Positions 24,438 through 31,929 of a DNA stretch of 64,000 nt are shown here, piece by piece; positions within the stretch are counted from its first letter, which is position 1, and each line of letters begins with the position of its first letter. This DNA comes from DASPWW01 sp963803425 (GTDB taxonomy: Bacteria; Actinomycetota; Thermoleophilia; Solirubrobacterales; 70-9). The stretch spans positions 310,001 to 374,000 of the forward strand of contig CAWDMA010000003.1 in NCBI GenBank assembly GCA_963803425.1. The letters run 5' to 3'. The position numbers were made by a program, and so were the translations under genes. The notes below the pieces were generated by a model. The model did no database searches and was not told the DNA's origin. It worked only from the letters and a program-made list of their open reading frames with translations.

Positions 24438-24795
24438 GCGCTATCCGTCGGCGCGGGGACTGACGGCTCGGGTCGCGGCGCTCGCATGCGCCGCGACCCT
24501 CGCCGTCGGCGGGGGACTCGCGTTGCAGATGTCCTCCGGCGCGGACCCGGCGCTGGGATCGAAGAACGCCGCCGCCAGCGGCCAGCAGCCGAAGCGGCCG
24601 CGGATCGTGAAGACGACGATCGTGCGCAAGATCCCGGCGCCCGGATCCTCGAGCGCCAGCGGCACGACGGCACCGACCGGCTCTAGCCCGAGCGCGAGCG
24701 CGACGAGCGCGACGAGCGCGCCGGCTCCCGCGCCGACCGCCCCCGCACCCGCGCCGGCCCCCGCCCCGGCGCCCGTGCAGACGGCGACCTCCTGA
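24418..24795 (+). CDS. Small membrane-anchored Pro/Ala-rich protein (3 of 3)
   Basis: 125 residues from ATG 24418 (or 122 from ATG 24427, which has GAGGA just upstream); it overlaps the end of the previous gene by 11-20 bp. Layout: basic N-terminus, hydrophobic segment at about 19-38, basic segment (QPKRPRIVKTTIVRKIPAPG), then a Ser/Thr and Ala-Pro repeat tail (APAPAPTAPAPAPAPAPA). It is similar to the preceding protein in the PKxR...VRxxPA pattern, which suggests duplication. The Ala-Pro tail would be a rigid extended spacer. The gene is followed after 4 bp by apbE. Confidence 0.58.
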   Translation: MRKMATRRYPSARGLTARVAALACAATLAVGGGLALQMSSGADPALGSKNAAASGQQPKRPRIVKTTIVRKIPAPGSSSASGTTAPTGSSPSASATSATSAPAPAPTAPAPAPAPAPAPVQTATS

Positions 24796-24799
24796 GCAG

Positions 24800-25768
24800 A
24801 TGCCGAGCCCCGAGCACGAGATCCAATTCGACCTGTTCGGCAGCAGCGTGCGGCTGCTGATCGGAGCACCGGCGCGGGCGGACCTGCCTCCCGCCGAGCT
24901 CGCCGCGGTCCAGGCCGAGGTCTTCCTGCGCCTCCTGCATCGCAAGCTGACGCGCTTCGACCCTGACAGCGAGCTGTGCCGCCTGAACGCGGATCCCCGC
25001 GACGAGGTACCGGTCTCCTCGGTCCTCGCCGCTGCCGTGAGGGCCGGCGTCGCCGCCGCCGAGCAGACGGGCGGCCTGGTCGACCCCACGCTGGTCGGCG
25101 AGCTCGAGCGATCCGGCTACGCGCGTTCTCGCGTCGGCCTCCGACCCGCGCCGCTGCGCGAGGCGCTTGCGGCGGCGCCCGAGCGCGCGCCCGCCGCCCC
25201 CCATCCCGACCGCGGGTGGCGGGACGTCAGCGTGGACCTAAAGCAGTCGGTCGTCACGCGCCCCCCGGGGCTGCGACTCGACACGGGCGGGACCGGGAAG
25301 GGCCTGGCCGCGGATCTGGCGTCCGCTCGCCTTGACGGCTACGAGATGCACGTGGTGGACGCCGGCGGAGACCTTCGGATCGGCGGCACGATGCCGGCCG
25401 AGCGGCTGGTCGAGGTGGAGCACCCGCTCCGCCGCGAGCCGGCAGTGGGCTTCGGGCTCGAGGCGGGCGCGGTGGCCACCAGCGGCCTCAAGACTCGGAT
25501 CTGGCGTCAGGACGGCGGGTTCTCGCATCACTTGCTCGATCCGGCCACCGGCAAGCCCGCGTGGACCGGCGTGATCCAGGCGACCGCGATCGCCGACACC
25601 GCGCTGCGCGCGGAGGCGCTCGCGAAGACTGCCGTCCTGCTCGGCCCGGATGGCGGGCGCGGGATCCTGCGCGAGGGCGGCGGGGTGCTGATCCTCGACG
25701 ACGGCACGGTGGAGGTCCTCGGCGGGGTCGGCGAGCAGCGCCCTGAGCTGATCGGGAGCGCGGCGTGA
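24800..25768 (+). CDS. apbE: FAD:protein FMN transferase (ApbE family)
   Basis: 322 residues. The ApbE core is present: LDTGGTGKGLAAD, VDAGGDLRIGG and AVATSGLKTR, followed by HHLLDPATGKPA and VIQATAIADTALRAEALAKTAVLLG. ApbE attaches FMN from FAD to a Thr or Ser of extracytoplasmic redox proteins. No signal peptide is visible at the start, unlike typical periplasmic ApbE, so the active location is unclear. No neighbouring protein shows the usual Dxx(S/T)GA(S/T) acceptor motif. The stop overlaps the next start (GTGA). Confidence 0.9.
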   Translation: MPSPEHEIQFDLFGSSVRLLIGAPARADLPPAELAAVQAEVFLRLLHRKLTRFDPDSELCRLNADPRDEVPVSSVLAAAVRAGVAAAEQTGGLVDPTLVGELERSGYARSRVGLRPAPLREALAAAPERAPAAPHPDRGWRDVSVDLKQSVVTRPPGLRLDTGGTGKGLAADLASARLDGYEMHVVDAGGDLRIGGTMPAERLVEVEHPLRREPAVGFGLEAGAVATSGLKTRIWRQDGGFSHHLLDPATGKPAWTGVIQATAIADTALRAEALAKTAVLLGPDGGRGILREGGGVLILDDGTVEVLGGVGEQRPELIGSAA

Positions 25769-26376
25769 ACGGCTACACGGATCCGACCCAGCATCTGTTC
25801 TGGCTCGGCAGTCGCGCCTCCGGGATCGTCGCGATGCTGCTCGTCTCCGTCTCCGTCGGGATCGGGCTGGCGATGTCAAGCAGGCTGGTGCGGACGCCGG
25901 GGATGCCGGCTCGGATGAAGGCGCTGCACGAGGCGCTCGCGCTCAGCTCGCTCGGCGCGATCGCGGCACACGGGCTGCTTCTGCTGGGCGACTCCTACCT
26001 GCATCCGAGCCTGGCCGAGATCGCGCTTCCCTTCGCGATGCACGGCCAGCCGGTGTGGACGGGCCTCGGAGTGATCGGCGGCTGGCTGGCTGCGATCCTA
26101 GGGCTGAGCTTCTACGTGCGGCGGTGGATCGGGACCTCGGTGTGGAGGTGGCTGCACCGGTGGACCCTGCTCGTGTACGTGCTCGGGATCGCACACACGC
26201 TCGGTTCGGGCACCGACGCCGGTGCGGTGTGGCTGCTCGGCATCCTCGCCGCAACCGCGCTTCCGGTCGTCTTCCTCGCCACCTACCGGTATCTGCCCGG
26301 ACGGGCGTCGCCGCCGCGTCCCGCGGCGCCGACGCCGCGTCCCGCGGCGCCCCTTCCGGGGACGCTGGAAGCCTGA
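25765..26376 (+). CDS. Ferric-reductase-like transmembrane (cytochrome b-type) protein
   Basis: 203 residues, GTG start overlapping the apbE stop. Five or six hydrophobic segments with paired histidines typical of the ferric-reductase/YedZ fold: LHEALALSSLGAIAAHG (two His 14 apart) and WLHRWTLLVYVLGIAHTLG (two His 13 apart), which would hold haem b across the membrane. The C-terminal tail is Pro/Ala-rich with a short internal duplication (PRPAAPTPRPAAP). Next to ApbE and a ferredoxin it is likely part of a membrane electron-transfer chain; the direction and partners are unknown. Confidence 0.83.
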   Translation: MNGYTDPTQHLFWLGSRASGIVAMLLVSVSVGIGLAMSSRLVRTPGMPARMKALHEALALSSLGAIAAHGLLLLGDSYLHPSLAEIALPFAMHGQPVWTGLGVIGGWLAAILGLSFYVRRWIGTSVWRWLHRWTLLVYVLGIAHTLGSGTDAGAVWLLGILAATALPVVFLATYRYLPGRASPPRPAAPTPRPAAPLPGTLEA

Positions 26377-26391
26377 AGGAGGTGAGGAGCG

Positions 26392-26598
26392 ATGAGGTAC
26401 CTGCCACAGGTTGACGAAGCGCACTGCCTTGGATACGGCGACTGCACCGCCGCGGCACCTGGAGTGTTCGCGGTGGACGAGGTCGCCCAGGTCGTCGGCG
26501 AGGGCGCGGACGACCTCGTTCTGGAGGCCGCCAAGGCATGCCCGGCCGACGCGATCAGCGTGATCGACGCCGACACCGGCAAGCAGGTGTATCCGTGA
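26392..26598 (+). CDS. Single-cluster ferredoxin ([3Fe-4S]/[4Fe-4S] type)
   Basis: 68 residues, ATG with a GGAGGTGAGGAG purine tract just upstream. Three cysteines are placed as in cytochrome P450-type ferredoxins: Cys12 and Cys18 (CLGYGDC, CxxxxxC) and Cys50 (ACPADAI). The residue usually providing the fourth ligand is Tyr15, which favours a [3Fe-4S] cluster. Small cytosolic electron carrier; its position directly after the ferric-reductase-like gene suggests it feeds or drains that protein. No P450 gene is nearby. Confidence 0.87.
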   Translation: MRYLPQVDEAHCLGYGDCTAAAPGVFAVDEVAQVVGEGADDLVLEAAKACPADAISVIDADTGKQVYP

Positions 26599-26621
26599 GG
26601 TGCGGGGGAGCGCGCCCCGTC

Positions 26622-26627
26622 TAGACT
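26622..26627 (+). promoter_or_regulatory. -10 box of a leaderless promoter
   Basis: TAGACT, then 7 nt, then the GTG at 26635. Just before it a short CGGGG/CCCCG hairpin (about 26603-26619) may end the upstream transcript. Confidence 0.55.
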
Positions 26628-26634
26628 GCCGTCC

Positions 26635-27225
26635 GTGAGCCGGGCGCGAGGGATCGTCGCGACGCTGCGGTCGGCGACGGCGATCGCCGTCGGCGCGATC
26701 GTCGTCCACCAGCTTCGCTACGTCGTCGCGTACGGGGGCGGCGCCTCCGAGGCTCTGCACGCCCAGGGTCACGCCTATCTGGACGCGCTGCTCCCGGTGC
26801 TGGCGCTGCTCTCCGGCCTCACCGTGGTCGGGACGGTCGCCTGCGGGCTCGCCGGCGTTCGGTCGCCGACAGCGCACCGCGCGCCGGCGGTCACAGCGCT
26901 GCTGTACGCCGGCGCGATCCTGGTCGCGTTCGGGACGCAGGAGGTGCTAGAGGGCATCCTGTTCGCCGGCCATCCAGCCGGACTCGCCGCGGTCCTCGCC
27001 AACGGCGGCTTCGTCGCGATCCCGCTGGCCCTGGCCGCCGGATGGGGGGCGCTGACCGCGGTGCGCGGGCTCGAGCGCGCCGAGCGCCGGATCGCGGCTC
27101 CCGGGCACGCGCGCCGGCCCGGCCCGGCCCGCTCGCGACCTCGTCCGATCGACCGCCTTGCGCCGAGCCTGGCGACCCTGCCCGGCGCGATCGGTGCTCG
27201 GGCGCCTCCGCTCTGCCTCGGCTAG
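26635..27225 (+). CDS. Membrane protein of unknown function
   Basis: 196 residues, GTG start with a TAGACT box 7 nt upstream. Four hydrophobic segments (about 14-34, 50-72, 84-106 and 115-141) are followed by an Arg/Pro/Ala-rich cytosolic tail of 50 residues. The first two segments include histidines (VVHQLRYVV, ALHAQGHAY) that could bind a metal or haem, but no family signature is recognised. It has its own promoter, yet sits within the redox-looking series between the ferredoxin and the cupredoxin-like gene. Confidence 0.6.
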   Translation: MSRARGIVATLRSATAIAVGAIVVHQLRYVVAYGGGASEALHAQGHAYLDALLPVLALLSGLTVVGTVACGLAGVRSPTAHRAPAVTALLYAGAILVAFGTQEVLEGILFAGHPAGLAAVLANGGFVAIPLALAAGWGALTAVRGLERAERRIAAPGHARRPGPARSRPRPIDRLAPSLATLPGAIGARAPPLCLG

Positions 27226-27260
27226 CTCGAGCTAACCGCAGGCACAAAAAGGAGGAAGAA

Positions 27261-27680
27261 ATGCAGTCGAGAGCGATCGGCGGCGTGATTGCCGTCGGGC
27301 TCGTGGTCGTGGCGGTCGTCCTGTTCGTCGTCCTCCGCAACGACGGCGGCGGCGACGACAGCGCCGCGGCCACGGCAACCGCGACCACGGATCAGGCCGG
27401 AAAGCCGAACCCCGAGAAGCCGGCGACGATCGTAGTCAAGGGCGGCGAGCCGGTCGGCGGCGTCCACGACCTCAACTACGTGGTGGGCGACCGGGTCCGG
27501 CTCCAGGTCCAGGCCGACGCCCCCGCGGAGGTCCACGTGCACGGCTACGACATCATGAAGGACGTCGCGCCGGGCAAGGACGCGAAGTTCGACTTCGTCG
27601 CCGACATCGAGGGCGGCTTCGAGGTGGAGCTCGAGGAGACGGCGACCCAGATCGCCGAGCTCACGGTGGAGCCGAGCTAG
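27261..27680 (+). CDS. Anchored cupredoxin-like protein
   Basis: 139 residues, ATG with AAGGAGG 6 nt upstream. An N-terminal membrane anchor (about 6-26) and a Thr/Ala/Asp linker precede a beta-sandwich-like domain (VKGGEPVGGVHDLNYVVGD, AEVHVHGYDI, GGFEVELEE, IAELTVEP). This matches the cupredoxin-like periplasmic domains found in actinobacteria. The full type-1 copper ligand set (His, Cys, His, Met) is not visible, because there is no Cys, so it may not bind copper that way. The next gene begins 2 bp after its stop. Confidence 0.65.
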   Translation: MQSRAIGGVIAVGLVVVAVVLFVVLRNDGGGDDSAAATATATTDQAGKPNPEKPATIVVKGGEPVGGVHDLNYVVGDRVRLQVQADAPAEVHVHGYDIMKDVAPGKDAKFDFVADIEGGFEVELEETATQIAELTVEPS

Positions 27681-27682
27681 CG

Positions 27683-29143
27683 ATGGCGGCTGGACGCTTC
27701 CGGCGTGGGGTCGCGGCGGGAACGGGAGCGGCGCTGGCGGCGCCGCTCCTCGTCCCCGCCGTCGCCGATGCCCACGCCCTCGTCGGGCGCAAGGACCTGC
27801 CGATCCCGGCGTGGCTGTTCGCATGGGGGGCGTCGGTCGTCCTGATCGTCTCGTTCGCGGCGCTGGCGATGCTGTGGCGAACCGCGCGGCTCGAGGACGA
27901 GCAGTGGCGGCCGCTGCCGAGCTGGGTTTCGCGGCTGACGGTGAGCCGCGTCACGGAGGTCGCCGCGGGCGCGATCGGCGTCTTCCTGCTCGGCGTCGTC
28001 GTGTGGTCCGGGCTGGCCGGGACCGAGCAGCCGAACGCGAACTTCTCGCTCACGTTCGTGTTTGTCACCTTCTGGCTCGGGCTGGTGCTGGTCAGCGTCC
28101 TGCTCGGGGACGTCTTCCGCGCGCTCAATCCGTGGCGCGCGATTGCCCGTGTCGTCGGGGGCGCGTACGAGCTGATCGCGCGGCGCCCCCGACCGGAGCC
28201 GCTCCCCTATCCGGAGCGCCTGGGGCGGTGGCCCGCCGCGGCGGGCCTGGTTGGGTTCCTGTGGCTGGAGCTCGTGTTCGCGGCCGCCAGCGAGACGGGT
28301 GGGGTGGCACCGCGCGACGTCGCGTTGGCGACGATCGCCTACTCCGCGTTCACCCTGTTCATGATGTCCGCGTTCGGGACCGAGCGCTGGGTCGAGCGGG
28401 GCGAGACGTTCTCGGTCTACTTCGGGATGTTCTCGCGGCTGTCGATCTTCGAGCGGCGCGGCGATCTGGTCGGACGCCGCCGCTTCCTATCCGGCGCGGG
28501 CCGATGGACGCAGATCCCGGGATCGCTCGCGGTCGTCCTGGTCGCGATCGGCGGGACGAGCTTCGACGGCGCCCAGGAGGGCGCGCTCGCCGACCCGATC
28601 AAGAGCGTTTTCGACCGGTTCACCGAGCTCGGGCTCGGGTACGCAGGCGCACTGCGGATCACCGAGACGCTCTTCCTGGCGCTCACCCTGCTCGTGGTGT
28701 CGCTGCTGTTCGCGCTTGGGATTTGGGGGATGCGGACCGTGCCGGGCTCCCCGTCGGCGGAACGGCTCCGGCGTGCGTTCGCTCACACCCTGATCCCGAT
28801 CGCGCTCGCCTACCTGGTCGCGCACTACTTCAGCCTGTTCATCTTCCAGGAGCAGGCGCAGTTCGGCTATCTGCTCTCGGACCCGCTCGGCCACGGCGCG
28901 GACTACTTCGGCACGGCCGGCGCGGGCATCGACTACGGGCTGATCAGCGCCAGCGGCGTCTGGTACGTGCAGGTCGCGGCGCTCGTGATCGGGCACGTCA
29001 CCGGACTCGTCCTTGCGCACGACCGCGCCCTGGCGACGTACCGCGACCTGCGCGCGGCGACGCGCTCCCAGTACTGGATGCTCGCGGTGATGATCTGCTT
29101 CACGTGCCTCGGCCTGTTCCTGCTGTCCCAGGCGAACGCCTGA
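27683..29143 (+). CDS. Large polytopic membrane protein (actinobacterial family often labelled fenitrothion hydrolase)
   Basis: 486 residues with an N-terminal signal-like segment ending in DAHALVGRKDLPIPAWLFAWG and about ten further hydrophobic segments. The HxLVGRxDLPIP motif after the signal is typical of an actinobacterial family that databases sometimes call fenitrothion hydrolase; that activity is not supported by any motif here. Histidines in HTLIPIALAYLVAHYFS and VIGHVTGLVLAHDRA could be metal ligands. It is tightly linked to the cupredoxin-like gene, so the two probably work together at the membrane, perhaps with a metal. Confidence 0.62.
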   Translation: MAAGRFRRGVAAGTGAALAAPLLVPAVADAHALVGRKDLPIPAWLFAWGASVVLIVSFAALAMLWRTARLEDEQWRPLPSWVSRLTVSRVTEVAAGAIGVFLLGVVVWSGLAGTEQPNANFSLTFVFVTFWLGLVLVSVLLGDVFRALNPWRAIARVVGGAYELIARRPRPEPLPYPERLGRWPAAAGLVGFLWLELVFAAASETGGVAPRDVALATIAYSAFTLFMMSAFGTERWVERGETFSVYFGMFSRLSIFERRGDLVGRRRFLSGAGRWTQIPGSLAVVLVAIGGTSFDGAQEGALADPIKSVFDRFTELGLGYAGALRITETLFLALTLLVVSLLFALGIWGMRTVPGSPSAERLRRAFAHTLIPIALAYLVAHYFSLFIFQEQAQFGYLLSDPLGHGADYFGTAGAGIDYGLISASGVWYVQVAALVIGHVTGLVLAHDRALATYRDLRAATRSQYWMLAVMICFTCLGLFLLSQANA

Positions 29144-29154
29144 CGGCGGCCCAC

Positions 29155-29160
29155 TAGAAT
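29155..29160 (+). promoter_or_regulatory. -10 box of a leaderless promoter for rpmE
   Basis: TAGAAT, then 7 nt, then the ATG at 29168; no Shine-Dalgarno. Confidence 0.6.
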
Positions 29161-29167
29161 CGATCGC

Positions 29168-29377
29168 ATGAAGACCGAGATCCACCCCGAGTACGTGATG
29201 TCGCACGTGCGCTGCTCGTGCGGGAACGAGTTCTACACCCGCTCGACCAAGCCGGAGCTCCACGTGGAGCTGTGCTCCGCCTGCCATCCCTTCTACACCG
29301 GCAAGCAGAAGCTGGTCGACACCGGCGGTCGCGTGGAGCGGTTCCGGCGACGCGCCGCCCGCCGCGCCAAGGGCTAG
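29168..29377 (+). CDS. rpmE: 50S ribosomal protein L31 (zinc-binding form)
   Basis: 69 residues. The family signature IHPEYV, C-S-C-G-N-E-F and CSACHPFYTGKQK is clear, with four Cys (16, 18, 36 and 39) that bind zinc, so this is the C+ form. It begins the rpmE-DUF1385-prfA block common in actinobacteria. The leaderless promoter stands directly before the ATG. Confidence 0.97.
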   Translation: MKTEIHPEYVMSHVRCSCGNEFYTRSTKPELHVELCSACHPFYTGKQKLVDTGGRVERFRRRAARRAKG

Positions 29378-29386
29378 GCGCCGCCG

Positions 29387-30385
29387 ATGAACTCCCCCGG
29401 CCCGAATGGCGGCCCGCCGCGGACCGGCACGGAGCTGGAGCCGATGCCGGACGGGATGCCGGTCGCCGATCATGACGCGCCGATCGGGGGCCAGGCGGTG
29501 CTCGAGGGAGTGATGATGCGCGGCGTCTCCACCTGGGCCGTAGCGGTCCGAAAGCCGGAGGGCGAGATCGAGGTCACCTCGGAGCCGCTCGTCTCCTGGG
29601 CGAAGCGCCATCGCATCCTCCGCCTCCCGGTGATCCGCGGCGTCGTTGCGCTCGCCGAGTCGCTGAAGATCGGCTTCCGGGCGCTCGGGATCTCCGCGAA
29701 CGCGCAGCTGACGGAGGAGGACGGGGAGGAGCCGGAGCCGATCGGCGGCATCACCTGGGGGTTGACGATCGCGTTCTCGCTGGCGCTCGCCGTCGGGCTG
29801 TTCTTCGTGATCCCGGTCGGAGCGACCAGCCTGATCAAGGACCAGCTTGGCTCCGCGCTCCTGTTCTGGCTCGTGGAGGGAGTGCTGCGGACGGCGATCT
29901 TCATCGGGTACATCGCCGTGATCAGCCGGCTCCCCGACCTCCGGCGCGTGTTCGAGTACCACGGCGCCGAGCACAAGACGATCTCATGCTTCGAGGCCGG
30001 TGAGCAGCTCACTCCCGAGAACGCCGCCCGCTTCTCGCGCCTCCATCCGCGCTGCGGGACAAGCTTCCTGCTGATCGTGATGGTGCTCGCGATCTTCGTG
30101 TTCGCGCCGATCGGGCTTCCGGCGTGGTACTGGCTGCTCCTCTCCCGGATCCTCGGGATCCCGCTGATCGCCGGGCTCTCCTACGAGGTGATCAAGTGGG
30201 CCGGCAAGCACCGGCGCAAGCGCTGGGTGCGAGCCGTGATGTGGCCGGGGCTGATGCTCCAGAACCTCACCACCCGGGAGCCCGACCGCGACCAGCTCGA
30301 GGTCGCGATTCGCTCCCTCGAGGCCGTGCTTGCGGTCGAGACGCCAGGCGAGGCGCGGGAAGCCGACGTCGAGATCGTCGCGTAG
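29387..30385 (+). CDS. DUF1385 family membrane protein (YqhQ-like)
   Basis: 332 residues. The DUF1385 hallmarks are GGQAVLEGVMMRG near residue 34, FEYHGAEHKTISCFE in the middle, and RFSRLHPRCGTSFLL, with four or so membrane segments between. The His-rich EYHGAEHK segment may bind a metal. The family occurs next to prfA and rpmE in many Gram-positive bacteria; its role is unknown. It lies 9 bp after rpmE. Confidence 0.88.
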   Translation: MNSPGPNGGPPRTGTELEPMPDGMPVADHDAPIGGQAVLEGVMMRGVSTWAVAVRKPEGEIEVTSEPLVSWAKRHRILRLPVIRGVVALAESLKIGFRALGISANAQLTEEDGEEPEPIGGITWGLTIAFSLALAVGLFFVIPVGATSLIKDQLGSALLFWLVEGVLRTAIFIGYIAVISRLPDLRRVFEYHGAEHKTISCFEAGEQLTPENAARFSRLHPRCGTSFLLIVMVLAIFVFAPIGLPAWYWLLLSRILGIPLIAGLSYEVIKWAGKHRRKRWVRAVMWPGLMLQNLTTREPDRDQLEVAIRSLEAVLAVETPGEAREADVEIVA

Positions 30386-30445
30386 CCGCCTGAGCGCTGC
30401 GTCGCTCCGCGGGGCCTGCACGGGCCGAGCGGTCACAATCAGGGT

Positions 30446-31516
30446 GTGATCGAGGGGCTCGTCGAGCAGATCGAGGGCCGCTTCGCGGAGCTGGAGCGGC
30501 AGATGTCCGATCCGGAGGTGATCGGTGACCGCGACCGCTACGCCGAGGTTGGCCGCGAGTACCGCGAGCTGCAGCCCGCGCACGAGCTCGCTGCCGAGCA
30601 CCGGAGGCTGACCGACGACCTGGAGGGGGCGCGCGAGCTGCTCGACGAGGGCGGTGACGACCCCGAGCTTCGCAAGGTGGTCGACGAGGCGCCCGCTGAG
30701 CTGGACCGGCTCGAGGAGCGGATCCGGCTCGCGATGGTGGAGCGCGACCCGAACGACGACAAGAACGTGATCGTCGAGATCCGCGCCGGGACCGGCGGCG
30801 ACGAGGCGGCCCTGTTCGCGGGCGACCTGTTCAAGATGCTGACCCGCTACGCGGAGCAGCGCGGGTTCTCCACCGAGGTGCTGTCGAGCTCACCGGCGGA
30901 CGTGGGCGGGTTCAAGGAGGTGACGTTCGCGATCAAGGGCGACGGCGCCTACTCGGTGTTCAAGTACGAGGGCGGCACCCACCGCGTGCAGCGGGTACCG
31001 AAGACCGAGTCCCAGGGCCGGATCCACACCTCGACCGCGACTGTCGCGGTGCTCCCCGAGGCCGAGGACGTCGAGGTCGACGTCGCCGACGAGGACCTCC
31101 AGGTCGACGTGTACCGGAGCTCCGGTCCCGGCGGCCAGTCGGTGAACACGACCGACTCGGCGGTCCGGATCACCCACCTGCCGAGCGGGATCGTGGTCTC
31201 GATGCAGGACGAGAAGTCCCAGCTCCAGAACCGTCAGAAGGCGATGCGGGTGCTGCGGGCCCGCATCTATGAGCGCGCCCTGGAGGAGCAGCGCGCCGAG
31301 ATCGAGTCCGAGCGCCGCGCCCAGGTCGGGACCGGTGAGCGCTCCGAGAAGATCCGCACCTACAACTTTCCCCAGGGCCGGGTCACCGACCACCGCGTGA
31401 AGCACACCTCGCACAACCTCGACGGGGTGCTGGACGGCGAGCTGCGGGAGTTCACCGACGCGCTCGCCGAGGAGGAGCGCCGCCGCCGGCTCGAGGCGCA
31501 GGCGGCCGAGGCCTGA
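30446..31516 (+). CDS. prfA: Peptide chain release factor 1
   Basis: 356 residues, GTG start. The catalytic GGQ motif is at residues 229-231 (SSGPGGQSVN), and RVPKTESQGRIHTS precedes it as in RF1. It terminates translation at UAA and UAG; the Gln of GGQ is methylated by PrmC, encoded two genes downstream. A CACAAT sequence 6 nt before the GTG could be a -10 box. The 60-bp gap before it holds a short GGCC-based inverted repeat only. Confidence 0.96.
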   Translation: MIEGLVEQIEGRFAELERQMSDPEVIGDRDRYAEVGREYRELQPAHELAAEHRRLTDDLEGARELLDEGGDDPELRKVVDEAPAELDRLEERIRLAMVERDPNDDKNVIVEIRAGTGGDEAALFAGDLFKMLTRYAEQRGFSTEVLSSSPADVGGFKEVTFAIKGDGAYSVFKYEGGTHRVQRVPKTESQGRIHTSTATVAVLPEAEDVEVDVADEDLQVDVYRSSGPGGQSVNTTDSAVRITHLPSGIVVSMQDEKSQLQNRQKAMRVLRARIYERALEEQRAEIESERRAQVGTGERSEKIRTYNFPQGRVTDHRVKHTSHNLDGVLDGELREFTDALAEEERRRRLEAQAAEA

Positions 31517-31524
31517 GGCGCGCG

Positions 31525-31929
31525 GTGTCCGAATCAGACGTCGAGGCGATCGTGGCGATGTACGAGGCCTTCAACGACGGCGAGTACGACCGCGCTCAGG
31601 CGATGCTGCACCCGGAGGCCGAGCTCCACCAGGCGCCGGAGATGCCGGGGGGCGGGAGCTGGGTGGGGCGCGAGGGGTTCGGGCGCGGGATCGCGCTGTG
31701 GGCGTCGGGCTTCGAGCCGGGGTTCAAGTTCCGGATCACCGAGGCTGTCGATGCCGGTGACCGGGTGCTGACCCGGGTTCGGTACGAGGGCCGGGGGCGC
31801 TCCAGCGGGGTCGAGCTGGTCCAGGACTGGTTCAACGTGTGGGAGCTCCGAGACGGGAAGCCGTTTCGGTGCGTGATCCTCGAGGATGAGGACGACGCGC
31901 GCGAGGCCGCCGGGCTGCCGCCGCGATGA
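31525..31929 (+). CDS. SnoaL/NTF2-like protein
   Basis: 134 residues, GTG start. Pattern of the SnoaL-like NTF2 fold: helix DVEAIVAMYEAFNDGEYDRAQAML, HPEAELH, then strands FRITEAVDAGDRVLTRVRYEGRG and the WFNVWELRDGKPFRCVILED end. These are small pocket proteins with varied roles (polyketide cyclases, isomerases, unknown). It is inserted between prfA and prmC, 8 bp after the first and overlapping the second by 4 bp, so it is cotranscribed with translation genes without an obvious reason. Confidence 0.8.
   Translation: MSESDVEAIVAMYEAFNDGEYDRAQAMLHPEAELHQAPEMPGGGSWVGREGFGRGIALWASGFEPGFKFRITEAVDAGDRVLTRVRYEGRGRSSGVELVQDWFNVWELRDGKPFRCVILEDEDDAREAAGLPPR

Noticed and set aside
27683..29143. A firm fenitrothion hydrolase call for the large polytopic protein
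   Set aside because: I recall this label for related proteins, but see no hydrolase motif; function is left open.
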